Source: Culex pipiens pallens
Taxonomy: Eukaryota > Arthropoda > Insecta > Diptera > Culicidae
Direction of reading: 5' to 3'
DNA: 64,000 nucleotides
Assembly: GCF_016801865.2 (NCBI RefSeq)
Contig: NC_068939.1
Span: 177,641,292 to 177,705,291 of the forward strand
A program made the position numbers and the translations under genes. The notes under the pieces were generated by a model, which saw nothing but the letters and a program-made list of their open reading frames with translations, ran no database searches and was not told the DNA's origin. Below, piece after piece: positions 23,501 through 35,645 of this stretch; position 1 is the first letter of the stretch; each line of letters opens with the position of its first letter.

Positions 23501-24344
23501 GTCTCAGAAACCAGTGGTCCTAAGTCAGACTCCAACTTAGACTTCGAAAAATCTGCGTCTTTTCGTAAAATAACAAAGAAGAAGTACAGTTAGAAAATGA
23601 AACAAATATCTATCTGCTTATCTTATCTTAAATTTCGATACAAATGCTAAAAAGTTGTACTTTCATAAAAAAGGTTTCAATGGCATTGATAGAAATTTTA
23701 ATTTACTTTACCAAATGAATTTTGATCTGATTTGATGAAATTATTCTTGAGACCATTTCGGAACAAATGCGACTACAATCATCGAAAACCTACTTGAGAC
23801 TTTTGACTTTTATCATTTTAAGTTGAATTTCATAAATAAGGATTTTTCAATTTTCAGTTTGCTTGGATGATTAGGGAAATTAAAAAATCAAATTGGCAAT
23901 CGAAAAAGACTTTACACAGTTAAAATAAGGTTTAATGTTTTAAGCACCAGAAGAAAACAATATTCAAAATAATAATGGTCGGATTATTGAAATTTTAAAA
24001 TGTTTCAAACAAAAAAATTTAAAGCCTGGAAAATTTCCAGTAATTTTATTTATTTTTTTGGATTGTTGATAGGACTTAATTTTTGAGACGTAGCTTCAAA
24101 AAGTTTAAATTTTGTGAATCATGAAGTTTTTTATAGTTTTATCGAATAAGCCTACATTTTCAACTCGCGATACTTTGAAAACTGTTGGTTCGATTTTCAA
24201 CGTTTAAAATAAACTTCTGATTTTTTTTGTAATTTTCAATATTTGTTGCAGGGGTGATTTTCCTTCATAAAGTAAAGCATTTGGAAATTTGAAAAAAATA
24301 ACTTCATCATCCCGGTACGGTACGGGAATCAAACTCAAGACCTG
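23501..24344. other. AT-rich non-coding DNA
   Basis: Nothing recognised. Confidence 0.5.
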
Positions 24345-25099
24345 TGGAAAAAAATAAACAAAAATCCATAAAAAAAAATGCAGATTCCAAATTAAAACAA
24401 ATAATTTGCAAAAATAACAAAATATTCAAGAACAAATCAAAAAAATAATTCAAAATCAGCAAAAAAAATATTTAAACCCAAAACAAAAAGTCAAAAGGCC
24501 AAAAAACAACAAAAGAAACAAAAAAACATATAAACTATGAAACTAAAAAAGAAACTAACCAAAATCAGCAGAAAAAATCATAACAAAACACGGAAATTTG
24601 AAGTAAAAAAAAAATCTGAAATCAAGTAAAATAATCAAAGAACAGAATAGAATAACCAAAAAATAGGAAAAAAAACAAAAGTTTAAAAAAAATATGACAC
24701 CGAAAAACAAAAAAAAAACAATAAGCAAATAAAACAACAAAATTATTCAAAAACAAATAATCAAAGACTTAGAAAAAACTAAATAATTCAAATAATAACA
24801 AAAAAAAATAAAAATAATAATTCAAGTCAAAAAACTAAAAAATCCCAAAGCAAAAGAAATCAAAAACCTAAAATTTTGCCAATTTATTTCATAACAAAAA
24901 AAACCAGAAGATAAATTAAAAGCAAAATCTTAAACAAAAACAAAACAAAACCGAAAAAAAATATAAAACCAGAAGTCAAAATTCTGAAAAATACAAAACA
25001 AACTTAAAACTAAACAAACATTTAAAAAAGCAAAACAAAAATAAAATTTAAGAATAATAAAACAAATTAAATAAAATTCCAAAATAAAAATTACTAAAA
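24345..25099 (+). repeat. Degenerate A/C-rich simple sequence
   Basis: The plus strand is almost entirely A with scattered C and a few other bases (CAAAA and AAAAC-like units), with marked strand asymmetry. It looks like a decayed version of the ordered array at 46.17 kb. Frames rich in F, L and I on the minus strand are artefacts. Confidence 0.7.
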
Positions 25100-25102
25100 T
25101 AA

Positions 25103-25607
25103 GGCTGGTACAAATATTTTTAAAAGTTTTTGTCACCCCCCCCCCCCCCCCCCCCCCTTCAAAATTGGCACGAAAAATCGGAGGGCAAAAAAAATATTTT
25201 TACAATAAACTTCAACATTTCAATGAAAATTCAAGTGCAACCAGCTGAAATCAAATTAAAATACATTCTCCTGCGTTTAAAATCATTTTTAGCATGTTTG
25301 TGTTTTTTTTTTTTAAATCCTAAGATTTTTTGAAAATTTTCGATGCAAAATCTTTTTTTTCGATACAATTTTTGTTTTTGTGAGATCTTAGATTTTTTGA
25401 AAACTAATGATTGCAAAACAACTGAACTAGTGTAAAATGCATTTTAAAACACTTTTTTCATTTAAATGTGAAAATTATGGCTTGTTATTTGAATTTTTAT
25501 ATTTTTTTATTTTTTTGCCACCCCCCACACCCCCCCCACCCCCCCCCCCCCCCCTGACCTCAGCCAGGGCCGAGGGACAACAACTTTTTAAAATATTTGC
25601 ATCGGCC
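25103..25607. mobile_element. 505-bp poly-C MITE with TAA target duplication
   Basis: The ends are GGCTGGTACAAATATTTTTA and the inverted match of GGCCGATGCAAATATTTTAA, flanked by TAA (25,100-25,102 and 25,608-25,610). Long C runs lie just inside both ends (about 25,136-25,157 and 25,524-25,554). The interior matches 46,670-47,111 and, more distantly, 52,980-53,448. GGC termini with TAA flanks resemble PIF/Harbinger-type MITEs. No transposase. Confidence 0.75.
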
Positions 25608-25610
25608 TAA

Positions 25611-26092
25611 TAAATAAAATTAAAAAAATAAAAAAAAATAAAAGAGTAATCAAAAAAATTTAAACTCATTCAAAAACAAAAAAAAATCTAAAATTTGATC
25701 AAAAAATCCAAAAAAAAATTCAAAGCATATAAAACAAAAAAAAAACACAAAAAACAAATGTATTCAAAAAAACTATTAAATTAATAAAAAAAATAAAACC
25801 AAAAAAAAACACACGAGAACCAAAAAATCTTAAAAGTTGAACTTTTTGAAACACTGAATAGTTAAATAATAACAGAAAACCAAACAAACAAAAAATCAAT
25901 AAACAAACAAATAACAAAAAAGACCAAAGGCAAAAAAACAAAAACTTAAAAAATCAAATTAAAAAAAAAAACATTATGCAAGTATTAAAATCAAATTAAC
26001 CAAATAAGCAAAAATAATAAAAACTTAAATCACTTCAAAAGTCAAATACCAAAAAATAACATAATGCAAATATTTAAATCAAATTAATCAAA
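25611..26092 (+). repeat. Degenerate A/C-rich simple sequence
   Basis: Same character as 24,345-25,099. It runs from the MITE end at 25,610 to another copy of the same MITE terminus at 26,097. Confidence 0.7.
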
Positions 26093-26130
26093 TAAGGCCG
26101 ATGCAACTATTTTTCAAAGTTTATGAATTG
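26093..26130. mobile_element. Isolated end of the poly-C MITE family
   Basis: TAAGGCCGATGCAACTATTT followed by TTCAAAG matches the terminus of the element at 25,103-25,607. The interior that follows is unrelated, so this is a solo or truncated end. Confidence 0.55.
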
Positions 26131-27729
26131 GATGATCCTCCTCTACTAATGCCAACAAATAAAAACTTATGCCAAAAAATAAATAATAATCTATTTATAT
26201 TATTAACAGAAATTTTCATGTGGTGCACAGCAACCAAGGAAGTTGTTGTCTTCTTATTCCAAAATTGTCAAACTTACGGACCCAAACCTGCAAGAATCTG
26301 ATTGTAAAAATAGTCAAACTTTGTTGTAAATAACAACTAAAGATACTAAAATGTCTGTAACAGAAATCTGGGTGCAAAAGCTATGGTAGATGTGTACCGT
26401 TAAATTAAAACAAAATGATTTCGAGATGTTTGTTTTGGTGAAATTACCGTCTGAAGCAGATATCAAAAATTTAACAAAATCATGAAAAAAATGTCCATCA
26501 GCCTATTGATTTTTTTTTTCAAATTAAAGCAATTTTTTGTATCAGGTTAATTTTTCCCTTCTGATTCTCAGAAACTTAATGTTTTCAAGAATTGACACCA
26601 TTTGTTTGAAGCTGCTCCATTTCTTTCAATACCCAAATCAGCCCACACACGAACAATGCATACTCATCGGCTCATCGCATTAGGACTTCTTCAGAATCAC
26701 CTTTTCTTCAACTCAACAATCCAAATCCCTCTTTTCAAGCGTTCAAGCATTCCAAGCCCACCCACAGTCGCTCGTAATTGCATCGAACCGTAACTAACTC
26801 TTTGCCAGAATTACCCACACTTTGGCTCCGTTTCCCCTCTTGCCCCACAGACATGGGCTAGTCCTTCTAGCTCCTAGATCCTTCAATGCAACCATCTCCC
26901 CTCTGCTCTAGTCAGTGTCGAGACGTGCTCTCAAATCCAACCTCACCCCCCGCATCTAACCCTCTCCTTTTCCAGTAAAAAGGAAAAGGGGAGACCTTTT
27001 CCACCACCGAACCGTGTTGTGCCGATGAGGGATGAAGATTAAACTCAAACTATACACGAAATCTGCTTCATGTCTGCCCCGTTTGTTGCTGCCGCCTTTT
27101 CCTTCAGAATTAAGAACATACTGTGTGCAAACATACTTACAGAACGTCCCCCACCCCACCGTTTCTGCCAATTACCCACCCTTTTTGGAATCACCTTAAC
27201 CCTCTACTGTCAGAAGGGAGGAAGAAATATGTGATATATTTGTAATTTTTGCTTCATACAAAAAAATATGAAGTCGGTTGAGGGTTAACCATCCGCTATT
27301 TAGAGTTTCTTTTCAAGCGATTGCCATTGCACGATGGGGGCCTCCCCCAGAAGATGATGGTTAGTGCAAGGTCCAGGTTCCGAGATGTCACATTCCGCTC
27401 GTTTGTTCCGGATTTAAGGGGGGATGACGTCTTCGCCCCGTCAGAGTGCGCCGGAATCCGGTGAGAAGAAGAAACCCGGTAGATTGAAGGGTGCTGTTAC
27501 ACGGACAAACTCGTTGCTTTTGGGTTCTGCCGGATGTACGTACGAGAAGTGTAGGTGAATAAAAAATCACCAAAATGATTCAGGAGGGAGCGCTTTTCGT
27601 GTCGAAGGTGGATGGAACTGGAACACGTGCAATGATGATGTTTGATGAGTTGGATTTCGTGGTGGTGATTGTGAGCATATTTTGTGTAGTTTTGTTGTTT
27701 ATTCTGAAATTGTAAAAAAAAGTGCAACT
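26131..27729. other. Unique-looking non-coding DNA with a GC-richer core
   Basis: From about 26,590 to 27,700 the GC content is higher and pyrimidine-rich tracts with acceptor-like CAG occur (for example before 26,851). A donor-like CCG|GTGAGAAG lies near 27,461. No open frame between such sites looked coding. Confidence 0.35.
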
Positions 27730-29033
27730 GTCGACTTAAAAAAATATTTGTCATCGTTGAAAATAAATATTAAACTATATAAACAATATCTGACGAATTC
27801 TGGTGTGAAACAAAATCAAAAACTAACAAAAAAACAGGAATCTAAAAACTATAAAACAAAAAGTAACAAAATTGATAGAACTAAAAAAACAAAAAACCAT
27901 AAAACAAAAATAAAACAAAACAAATGCAGTAATTAAAAACAAAGAAAAATTAACCAAAAATTAATAAAAACCAAAGATTAATAATAAACAAAAAATGACA
28001 TAAGATTTAAACACAGAAAACTTAAAAGAATGAACCCAATTACAAATTGAAAAAATAACCAAAAAGTCTAGAACCCAAAAAATTAGAACAAAAAAAACTT
28101 GAAAACCTAGAGACAATCAAAAACCAATAAACATACAATTATCAAAACACACAAAACTGAACAAATAAAAAAGACATAATTAAAACCAGAAAACAAAAAA
28201 AAGCAAATACCTAAATAAAACAAATAACTTAAAAAACCAAAATATTAAAAACCAAAAAAAAATAACATAAAATATATTAAAAATAACAAAACATTCAAAC
28301 ACAAAAATAACTAAAATACCAAAACAAAACAAAAAGTAATAATGCCAAAAAAACAACAATAAAAACAAATAAACTATGTAACTTAAAAACAAAATGAAAA
28401 AAAAAACAAAAACAGCAAACAAATAAAAATCAACCAAAGAAAAAGTTAAAAAATATAAAGCCAAGCAAAATTATAAATTTCAAACAAGCTTAAAGAATAA
28501 TAAAACCCAAATAAAAAAACTGAAATTAAATTAAAAAAATCTCAAATCAGAATAGAACAAAAAAAAACTTTCAAAAATGGACATGACACTAAAAAATTAA
28601 CGAAAATCTAAAACCAATATACAAACAAAAAAAACAATAAAAACATTCAAAAACAAAGAATCAAAGACTAAACAACTAAATAATTAAAATAATAACAAAA
28701 AACATACAAAAATTTAAAAAAAAACTTTTTAGTGAAAAAAAATAAAAAATTCTAAAGCAAAAACACATCAAATACCAAAAAAATTAGCCAATTAAGATAT
28801 AACAAAAAAAAACAAAGACTCAAAGATTAAAAAATACCAGAAAATAAATAAAATGCAAAATCCCAAAAAACAGAAAATTACCAAACACATGAAAACTCTT
28901 AAAACTTTTAAAACCCAAAACCAACCAGAATCGAAAAAAAATACAAAACAAGAAGTCAAAATTCAGAAAAAAAAACAATAAAACTAAATGAACATTTAAA
29001 ACAGCAAATAAATTAAGTTCAAGAAAAATAAAC
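27730..29033 (+). repeat. Degenerate A/C-rich simple sequence, 1.3 kb
   Basis: The longest A/C-rich tract in the window, with the same strand asymmetry as 24,345-25,099. It is interrupted at 29,034 by the MITE at 29,038-29,261. Confidence 0.7.
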
Positions 29034-29037
29034 AAAT

Positions 29038-29261
29038 CTCGAATAAGTTTTCAAAAAGCCGTAAGAGTCAATGCCTTTTTTGTCTCGGTTTTCGACTTAC
29101 TTGCGAACACCTTATTTCAAAAATGCTTAAGATTGTTCATCTACACGTCTTTCAAGTGCCCGAACTAAAAATGAATGACATTTCGTTAAAATTTGGAGAA
29201 AAACGAATATTAGTGTCGGAGGTCACGGTGGCTCCTACGGCTTTTTGAAAACTCACCCGAG
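29038..29261. mobile_element. 224-bp MITE with AAAT target duplication
   Basis: Inverted ends of about 33 bp: left CTCGAATAAGTTTTCAAAAA then GCCGTAAGAG, right the mirror with CTCGGGTGAG. AAAT lies outside both ends (29,034-29,037 and 29,262-29,265). The element interrupts the A/C-rich tract. No coding capacity. Superfamily not identified. Confidence 0.7.
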
Positions 29262-29265
29262 AAAT

Positions 29266-29660
29266 GATATAAAATAACAAAAATCAACCAAAATCAAAAT
29301 ATCGTCGATCAAAAATAGAAAAAAAAACATAAAAAAATAAATGATAACAAAAAATCACTAAAAATCAAAAAGGCAATAAAAACCTAAAAGAAAGAGTTAA
29401 ACGAATCCAAAAATAACAAAATAAAATTACAAAAACAAAACAAAAAAGAGAAATTAAAAAAATAATACCCATTCAAACACGAAAAAAAACTAGAAACAAA
29501 AAAATCTAAAATCTGAATCATAAAAATACAAAACATACAAAAAAAACATGGAAAACAAATAGATTTAAAAAAAATAATAAACATTAAATTAATTAAAACA
29601 TAAAAACAAAAAAACACACACACAAACAAAGAACCAAAAAACCAAAAAAAAAACAAAAAC
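29266..29660 (+). repeat. Degenerate A/C-rich simple sequence
   Basis: Continuation of the 27,730-29,033 tract on the other side of the 224-bp MITE. Confidence 0.7.
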
Positions 29661-29666
29661 TTACAA

Positions 29667-30091
29667 CCCGAGCAGACGGAAAAAGCGTGGGAATAACATT
29701 TTTTTATATTTGAAAATACTAGGTCAATTACATTTCATGTTATTTATAACAAGATTTATTATTCGTCGTTAAGATTTTTTTTATTATTGTAATAACAGAC
29801 TAATAACATTTTTAATAATTCTTCGAACAAAACTTTGTTATTATTTTTTGTTATTTTAACAACTAATCCGATCATCCCAATATTATTTGGAGGTATTCTT
29901 CCATAAAAATTTTTTTATTTCAAAGTTGTTTTGGCTTTCAACCAATATCAGACCAATAACAAATTTTGTTATGATAACATAAAATGTTAGTGAACTCTTA
30001 TTCAAAAATGGATATTGCAAAAGGATTCCATAACACTTTCTGTTATTTGTTGTTGAAATGGCATGATTTTAGTTATTACCGTGTGTTTGGG
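29667..30091. mobile_element. 425-bp AT-rich MITE, CCCRARCA ends
   Basis: The left end CCCGAGCAGACGG and the inverted right end (CCCAAACACACGG read on the minus strand) are both followed inward by ATAAC-rich sequence. The interior has many AATAAC/GTTATT inverted pairs. No clear target duplication was found, so the boundaries are approximate. Confidence 0.5.
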
Positions 30092-30126
30092 AAAAGTCAA
30101 ATACCAAAACAAAATAAAATCAAATT

Positions 30127-30463
30127 TAACCAAATAAGGCCGATGTTACTATTTGTCAAAGTTGATGTCCTCTGAGGGAGGGGAGGGGGTATTTAAAAAA
30201 CAAGCGATAGGCTAAACATTGGAATAAGAAAAGTGTTTTCAAATGCATTTTAAACTAGTTTCGTCCTTTCCAATCATTAATTTCGAAAAAACTAAAGATT
30301 TGAAGAAAACAAATATTTTGGTGAAAAAAAACTTTTTGCGGATTAACATCAAAAATTTTCAAAAATTAAAAAGATTTTTAATTCAACCCAAACATGCTTA
30401 AAAATGTTTCAAAACAAAAGGAAATGCATTTGACATTGATTTCAGCTGATTGCACAAAACGTT
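30127..30463 (-). mobile_element. Diverged poly-C MITE copy, cut by the next element
   Basis: It begins TAAGGCCGATGTTACTATTT, then a G-rich run (GGGAGGGGAGGGGG), then AT-rich sequence with AAAAGTGTTTTCAAATGCAT, the inverse of a block in the 25.1-kb copy. It stops where the hairpin-headed element begins at 30,465. Confidence 0.55.
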
Positions 30464-30464
30464 A

Positions 30465-31232
30465 CTTAATCCACCTTAAGGTGGTTGGTGCCTTCCTCAC
30501 ATCATGTTGTATTGTAGGTTGTATTTTCAAATTAATTTAAGAGTTTTTTTATTTTTGTTATAATTTTGTCTATCTAATTTTTATAATTTAAAATAAATGA
30601 GAAAGGGGGGGGGCTGAATTGAATTCCGAATTGAATTTAAAAGTGCTGATATGACAACATTAGGTGCACGATGGAATTGCATGCGGTCCCCCAAGTCTTA
30701 GTAAACAATGTCTTATGAGTTGTATATTTTAGTAAAAAGTTCCTGTAAATCTTTGTCGAGACAAAATGATGTATTCAGCAACATAATTAATACAGACTTT
30801 TTCCAGAAGAGACGCAGACACTGCTTAAGCAATGTGGCAACCAGACGATATGCATGCTGCGCGACTCTCGCGCGTAAGCAGAAAGACCCGGCCTTTGAGG
30901 TTAGGCAAAAATCACCCTTTTTAGTAGCTACAAAAAAACTTTTTCATGGCATAACTTTAAAAGTACTTCACTAAAGAGAATAAAATTTAATAGGGTCTTA
31001 GGGGGGCCCAAAACGAACAGAATAAGGCGGATCCGGCAAAAATCGGTTCAGTCAGTTCTGAGATAATCGTGTGGAAAAAAAATCATGTCTACACACATCC
31101 CACAGACATTTGTTCAGAATTTGATTCTGAGTCGATAGGTATACGTGAAGGTATATCTGAGAGGTGTATTTAAGAAGTTCATTTTTCGAGTGATTATATA
31201 GCCTTGCCTCAGTGAGATAAGGAAGGCAAAAA
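30465..31232 (+). mobile_element. Hairpin-headed element, copy without the 164-bp module
   Basis: The head CTTAATCCACCTTAAGGTGG, then TGCCTTCCTCAC, and the tail GCCTTGCCTCAGTGAG, then GGAAGGCAAAAA, match the copies at 14,718 and 31,379. The tail-proximal TCTGAGTCGATAGGTATACG is conserved. The middle is unrelated to the satellite module and includes an unexplained GC-richer stretch (about 30,800-30,900). No protein is encoded. Confidence 0.7.
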
Positions 31233-31378
31233 GTAACAAATAATTTACAAAAAAAAATAAAATAAAACTAAAAATCACAAAAAGTGGTATTTGCGACGAA
31301 AACAAACAACCAAAAAACAAACTAGCCAAGAATAAAAACAGAAGCCAAAAGACCACAACATTTAAAAATAAAAACTAA
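31233..31378 (+). repeat. A/C-rich spacer between two hairpin-headed elements
   Basis: 147 bp of CAAAA-type sequence. Confidence 0.5.
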
Positions 31379-31545
31379 CTTAATCCACCTATGTGGTTGA
31401 TGCCTTCCTCACTTTTTACCAACAATGGGTAATATGCGTGGTTTGGACAAATATTTCAGCGATTTTTTTAGATCTAGAAAAATACTGGACTCGTTGGAAA
31501 GGTCTTTCAATTACATAACCAACGAAGGGTCGGATGTTGGATCCA

Positions 31546-34500
31546 GACATCGTTTACATACATTTAAGTGAGATCCGGCTTCAAAAAAGTACATAAATAT
31601 CACTTAAGTGGTCATAACTCGAGACAGTGTTGCCAGATCTTCAATGTTGTGGACTCGTTGGATAGGTCTTTCAATTACCTAACCAACGAAGGGTCGGATG
31701 ATGGATCCGGACATCGTTTACATACATTCAAATGAGATCCGGCTTCAAAAAAGTACATAAATATCACTTAAGTGGTCATAACTCGAGAAAGGGTTGCCAG
31801 ATCTTCAATGTTGTGGACTCGTTGGAAAGGACTTTCAATTACCTAACCAACGATGGGTTGAATGTTGGATCCAGACATCGTGTACATACATTTAAGTGAG
31901 ATCCGGCTTCAAAAAAGTACATAAATATCACATAAGTGGTCTTAACTCGAGACAGGGTTACCAGATATTCAATGTTGTGGACTCGTTGGAAAGGTCTTTC
32001 AATTACATAACCAACGATGGGTCGGATGATGGATCCAGACATCGTTTACATACATTTAAGTGAGATCCGGCTTCAAAAAAGTACATAAATATCACATAAG
32101 TGGTCTTAACTCGAGACAGGGTTGCCAGATATTCAATGTTGTGGACTAGTTTGGAAGGTCTTCTAATAACCTAATCAACGATGGGTCAGACGATGGATCC
32201 GAACATCGTTTACATACATTTAAGTGAGATCCGGCTTCAAAAAAGTACATAAATATCACTTAAGTGGTCATAACTCAAGACAGGGTTGCCAGATCTTCAA
32301 TGTTGTGGACTCGTTGGAAAGGTCTTTCAATTACCTAACCAACGATGGGTCGGATGATGGATCCGGACATCGTTTACATACATTTAAATGAGATCCGGCT
32401 TCAAAAAAGTACATAAATGTCACTTAAGTGGTCATAACTCGAGAAAGGGTTGCCAGATCTTCAATGTTGTGGACTCGTTGGAAAGGTCTTTCAATTACAT
32501 AACCAACGATGGGTTGGATGTTGGATCCAGACATCGTGTACATACATTTAAGTGAGATCCGGCTTCAAAAAAGTACATAAATATCACATAAGTGGTCTTA
32601 ACTCGAGACAGGGTTACCAGATATTCAATGTTGTGGACTCGTTGGAAAGGTCTTTCAATTACATAACCAACGATGGGTCGGATGATGGATCCAGACATCG
32701 TTTAAATACATTTAATTGAGATCCGGCTTCAAAAAAGTACATAAATATCACATAAGTGGTCTTAACTCGAGACAGGGTTGCCAGATCTTCAATGTTGTGG
32801 ACTCGTTGGAAAGGTCTTTCAATTTCCTAACCAACGATGGGTCGGATGATGGATCCGGACATCGTTTACATACATTTAAATGAGATCCGGCTTCAAAAAA
32901 GTACATAAATGTCACTTAAGTGGTCATAACTCGAGAAAGGGTTGCCAGATCTTCAATGTTGTGGACTCGTTGGAAAGGACTTTCAATTACCTAACCAACG
33001 ATGGGTCAGACGATGGATCCGGACATCGTTTACATACATTTAAGTGAGATCCGGCTTCAAAAAAGTACATAAATATCACTTAAGTGGTCATAACTCAAGA
33101 CAGGGTTACCAGATATTCAATGTTGTGGACTCGTTGGAAAGGTCTTTCAATTACATAACCAACGATGGGTCGGATGATGGATCCAGACATCGTTTACATA
33201 CATTTAAGTGAGATCCGGCTTCAAAAAAGTACATAAATATCACATAAGTGGTCTTAACTCGAGACAGGAATGCCAGATATTCAATGTTGTGGACTCGTTT
33301 GGAAGGTCTTCTAATAACCTAATCAACGATGGGTCAGACGATGGATCCGAACATCGTTTACATACATTTAAGTGAGATCCGGCTTCAAAAAAGTACATAA
33401 ATATCTCTTATGTGGTCATAACTCAAGACAGGGTTGCCAGATCTTCAATGTTGTGGACTCGTTGGAAAGGTCTTTCAATTACCTAACCAACGATGGGTCG
33501 GATGATGGATCCGGACATCGTTTACATACATTTAAATGAGATCCGGCTTCAAAAAAGTACATAAATGTCACTTAAGTGGTCATAACTCGAGAAAGGGTTG
33601 CCAGATCTTCAATGTTGTGGACTCGTTGGATAGGTCTTTCAATTACCTAACCAACGAAGGGTCGGATGATGGATCCGGACATCGTTTACATACATTCAAA
33701 TGAGATCCGGCTTCAAAAAAGTACATAAATATCACTTAAGTGGTCATAACTCGAGAAAGGGTTGCCAGATCTTCAATGTTGTGGACTCGTTGGAAAGGAC
33801 TTTCAATTACCTAACCAACGATGGGTTGAATGTTGGATCCAGACATCGTGTACATACATTTAAGTGAGATCCGGCTTCAAAAAAGTACATAAATATCACA
33901 TAAGTGGTCTTAACTCGAGACAGGGTTACCAGATATTCAATGTTGTGGACTCGTTGGAAAGGTCTTTCAATTACATAACCAACGATGGGTCGGATGATGG
34001 ATCCAGACATCGTTTACATACATTTAAGTGAGATCCGGCTTCAAAAAAGTACATAAATATCACATAAGTGGTCTTAACTCGAGACAGGGTTGCCAGATAT
34101 TCAATGTTGTGGACTAGTTTGGAAGGTCTTCTAATAACCTAATCAACGATGGGTCAGACGATGGATCCGAACATCGTTTACATACATTTAAGTGAGATCC
34201 GGCTTCAAAAAAGTACATAAATATCTCTTATGTGGTCATAACTCAAGACAGGGTTGCCAGATCTTCAATGTTGTGGACTCGTTGGAAAGGTCTTTCAATT
34301 ACCTAACCAACGATGGGTCGGATGATGGATCCGGACATCGTTTACATACATTTAAATGAGATCCGGCTTCAAAAAAGTACATAAATGTCACTTAAGTGGT
34401 CATAACTCGAGAAAGGGTTGCCAGATCTTCAATGTTGTGGACTCGTTGGAAAGGACTTTCAATTACCTAACCAACGATGGGTTGGATGTTGGATCCAGAC

Positions 34501-35645
34501 ATCGTGTACATACATTTAAGTGAGATCCGGCTTCAAAAAAGTACATAAATATCACTTAAGTGGTCATAACTCAAGACAGGGTTACCAGATATTCAATGTT
34601 GTGGACTCGTTGGAAAGGTCTTTCAATTACATAACCAACGATGGGTCGGATGATGGATCCAGACATCGTTTACATACATTTAAGTGAGATCCGGCTTCAA
34701 AAAAGTACATAAATATCACATAAGTGGTCTTAACTCGAGACAGGGTTGCCAGATATTCAATGTTGTGGACTCGTTTGAAAGGTCTTCTAATAACCTAATC
34801 AACGATGGGTCAGACGATGGATCCGAACATCGTTTACATACATTTAAGTGAGATCCGGCTTCAAAAAAGTACATAAATATCTCTTAAGTGGTCATAACTC
34901 AAGACAGGGTTGCCAGATCTTCAATGTTGTGGACTCGTTGGAAAGGCCTTTCAATTAACTAACCAACGATGGGTTGGGAGATGGATCCGGACATCGTTTA
35001 CATACATTTAAGTGAGATCCGGCTTCAAAAAAGTACATAAATATCACTTAAGTGGTCATAACTCGAGACAGGGTTGCCAGATCTTCAATGTTGTGGACTC
35101 GTTGGAAAGGTCTTTCAATTTCCTAACCAACGATGGGTTGGATGATGGATCCGGACATCGTTTACATACATTTAAGTGAGATCCGGCTTCAAAAAAGTAC
35201 ATAAATATCACTTAAGTGGTCATAACTCGAGACAGTGTTGCCAGATCTTCAATGTTGTGGACTCGTTGGAAAGGTCTTTCAATTACCTAACCAACGATGG
35301 GTCGGATGATGGATCCGGACATCGTTTACATACATTTAAATGAGATCCGGCTTCAAAAAAGTACATAAATGTCACTTAAGTGGTCATAACTCGAGAAAGG
35401 GTTGCCAGATCTTCAATGTTGTGGACTCGTTGGAAAGGACTTTCAATTACCTAACCAACGATGGGTTGGATGTTGGATCCAGACATCGTGTACATACATT
35501 TAAGTGAGATCCGGCTTCAAAAAAGTACATAAATATCTCTTAGGTGGTCATAACTCGAGACAGGGTTGCCACATCTTCAATGTTAAGGACTCTTTGGAAA
35601 GGTCTTTCAATTAACTAACCAACGCTGGGTTGAATGATGGATGCG
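31546..35645 (+). repeat. 4,100-bp higher-order block, copy 1 (25 monomers)
   Basis: Every base compared at +4,100 matches copy 2 (35,646-39,745) apart from one position, G at 35,463 against T at 39,563. Within the block, the monomers starting at 31,651 and at 33,619 (12 monomers, 1,968 bp later) begin runs of about four near-identical monomers, so an older nested duplication lies inside. Confidence 0.9.

Noticed and set aside
24555..29656. Many F/L/I-rich minus-strand frames resembling membrane proteins
   Set aside because: They are the complement of A/C-rich simple sequence; hydrophobicity is a composition artefact.
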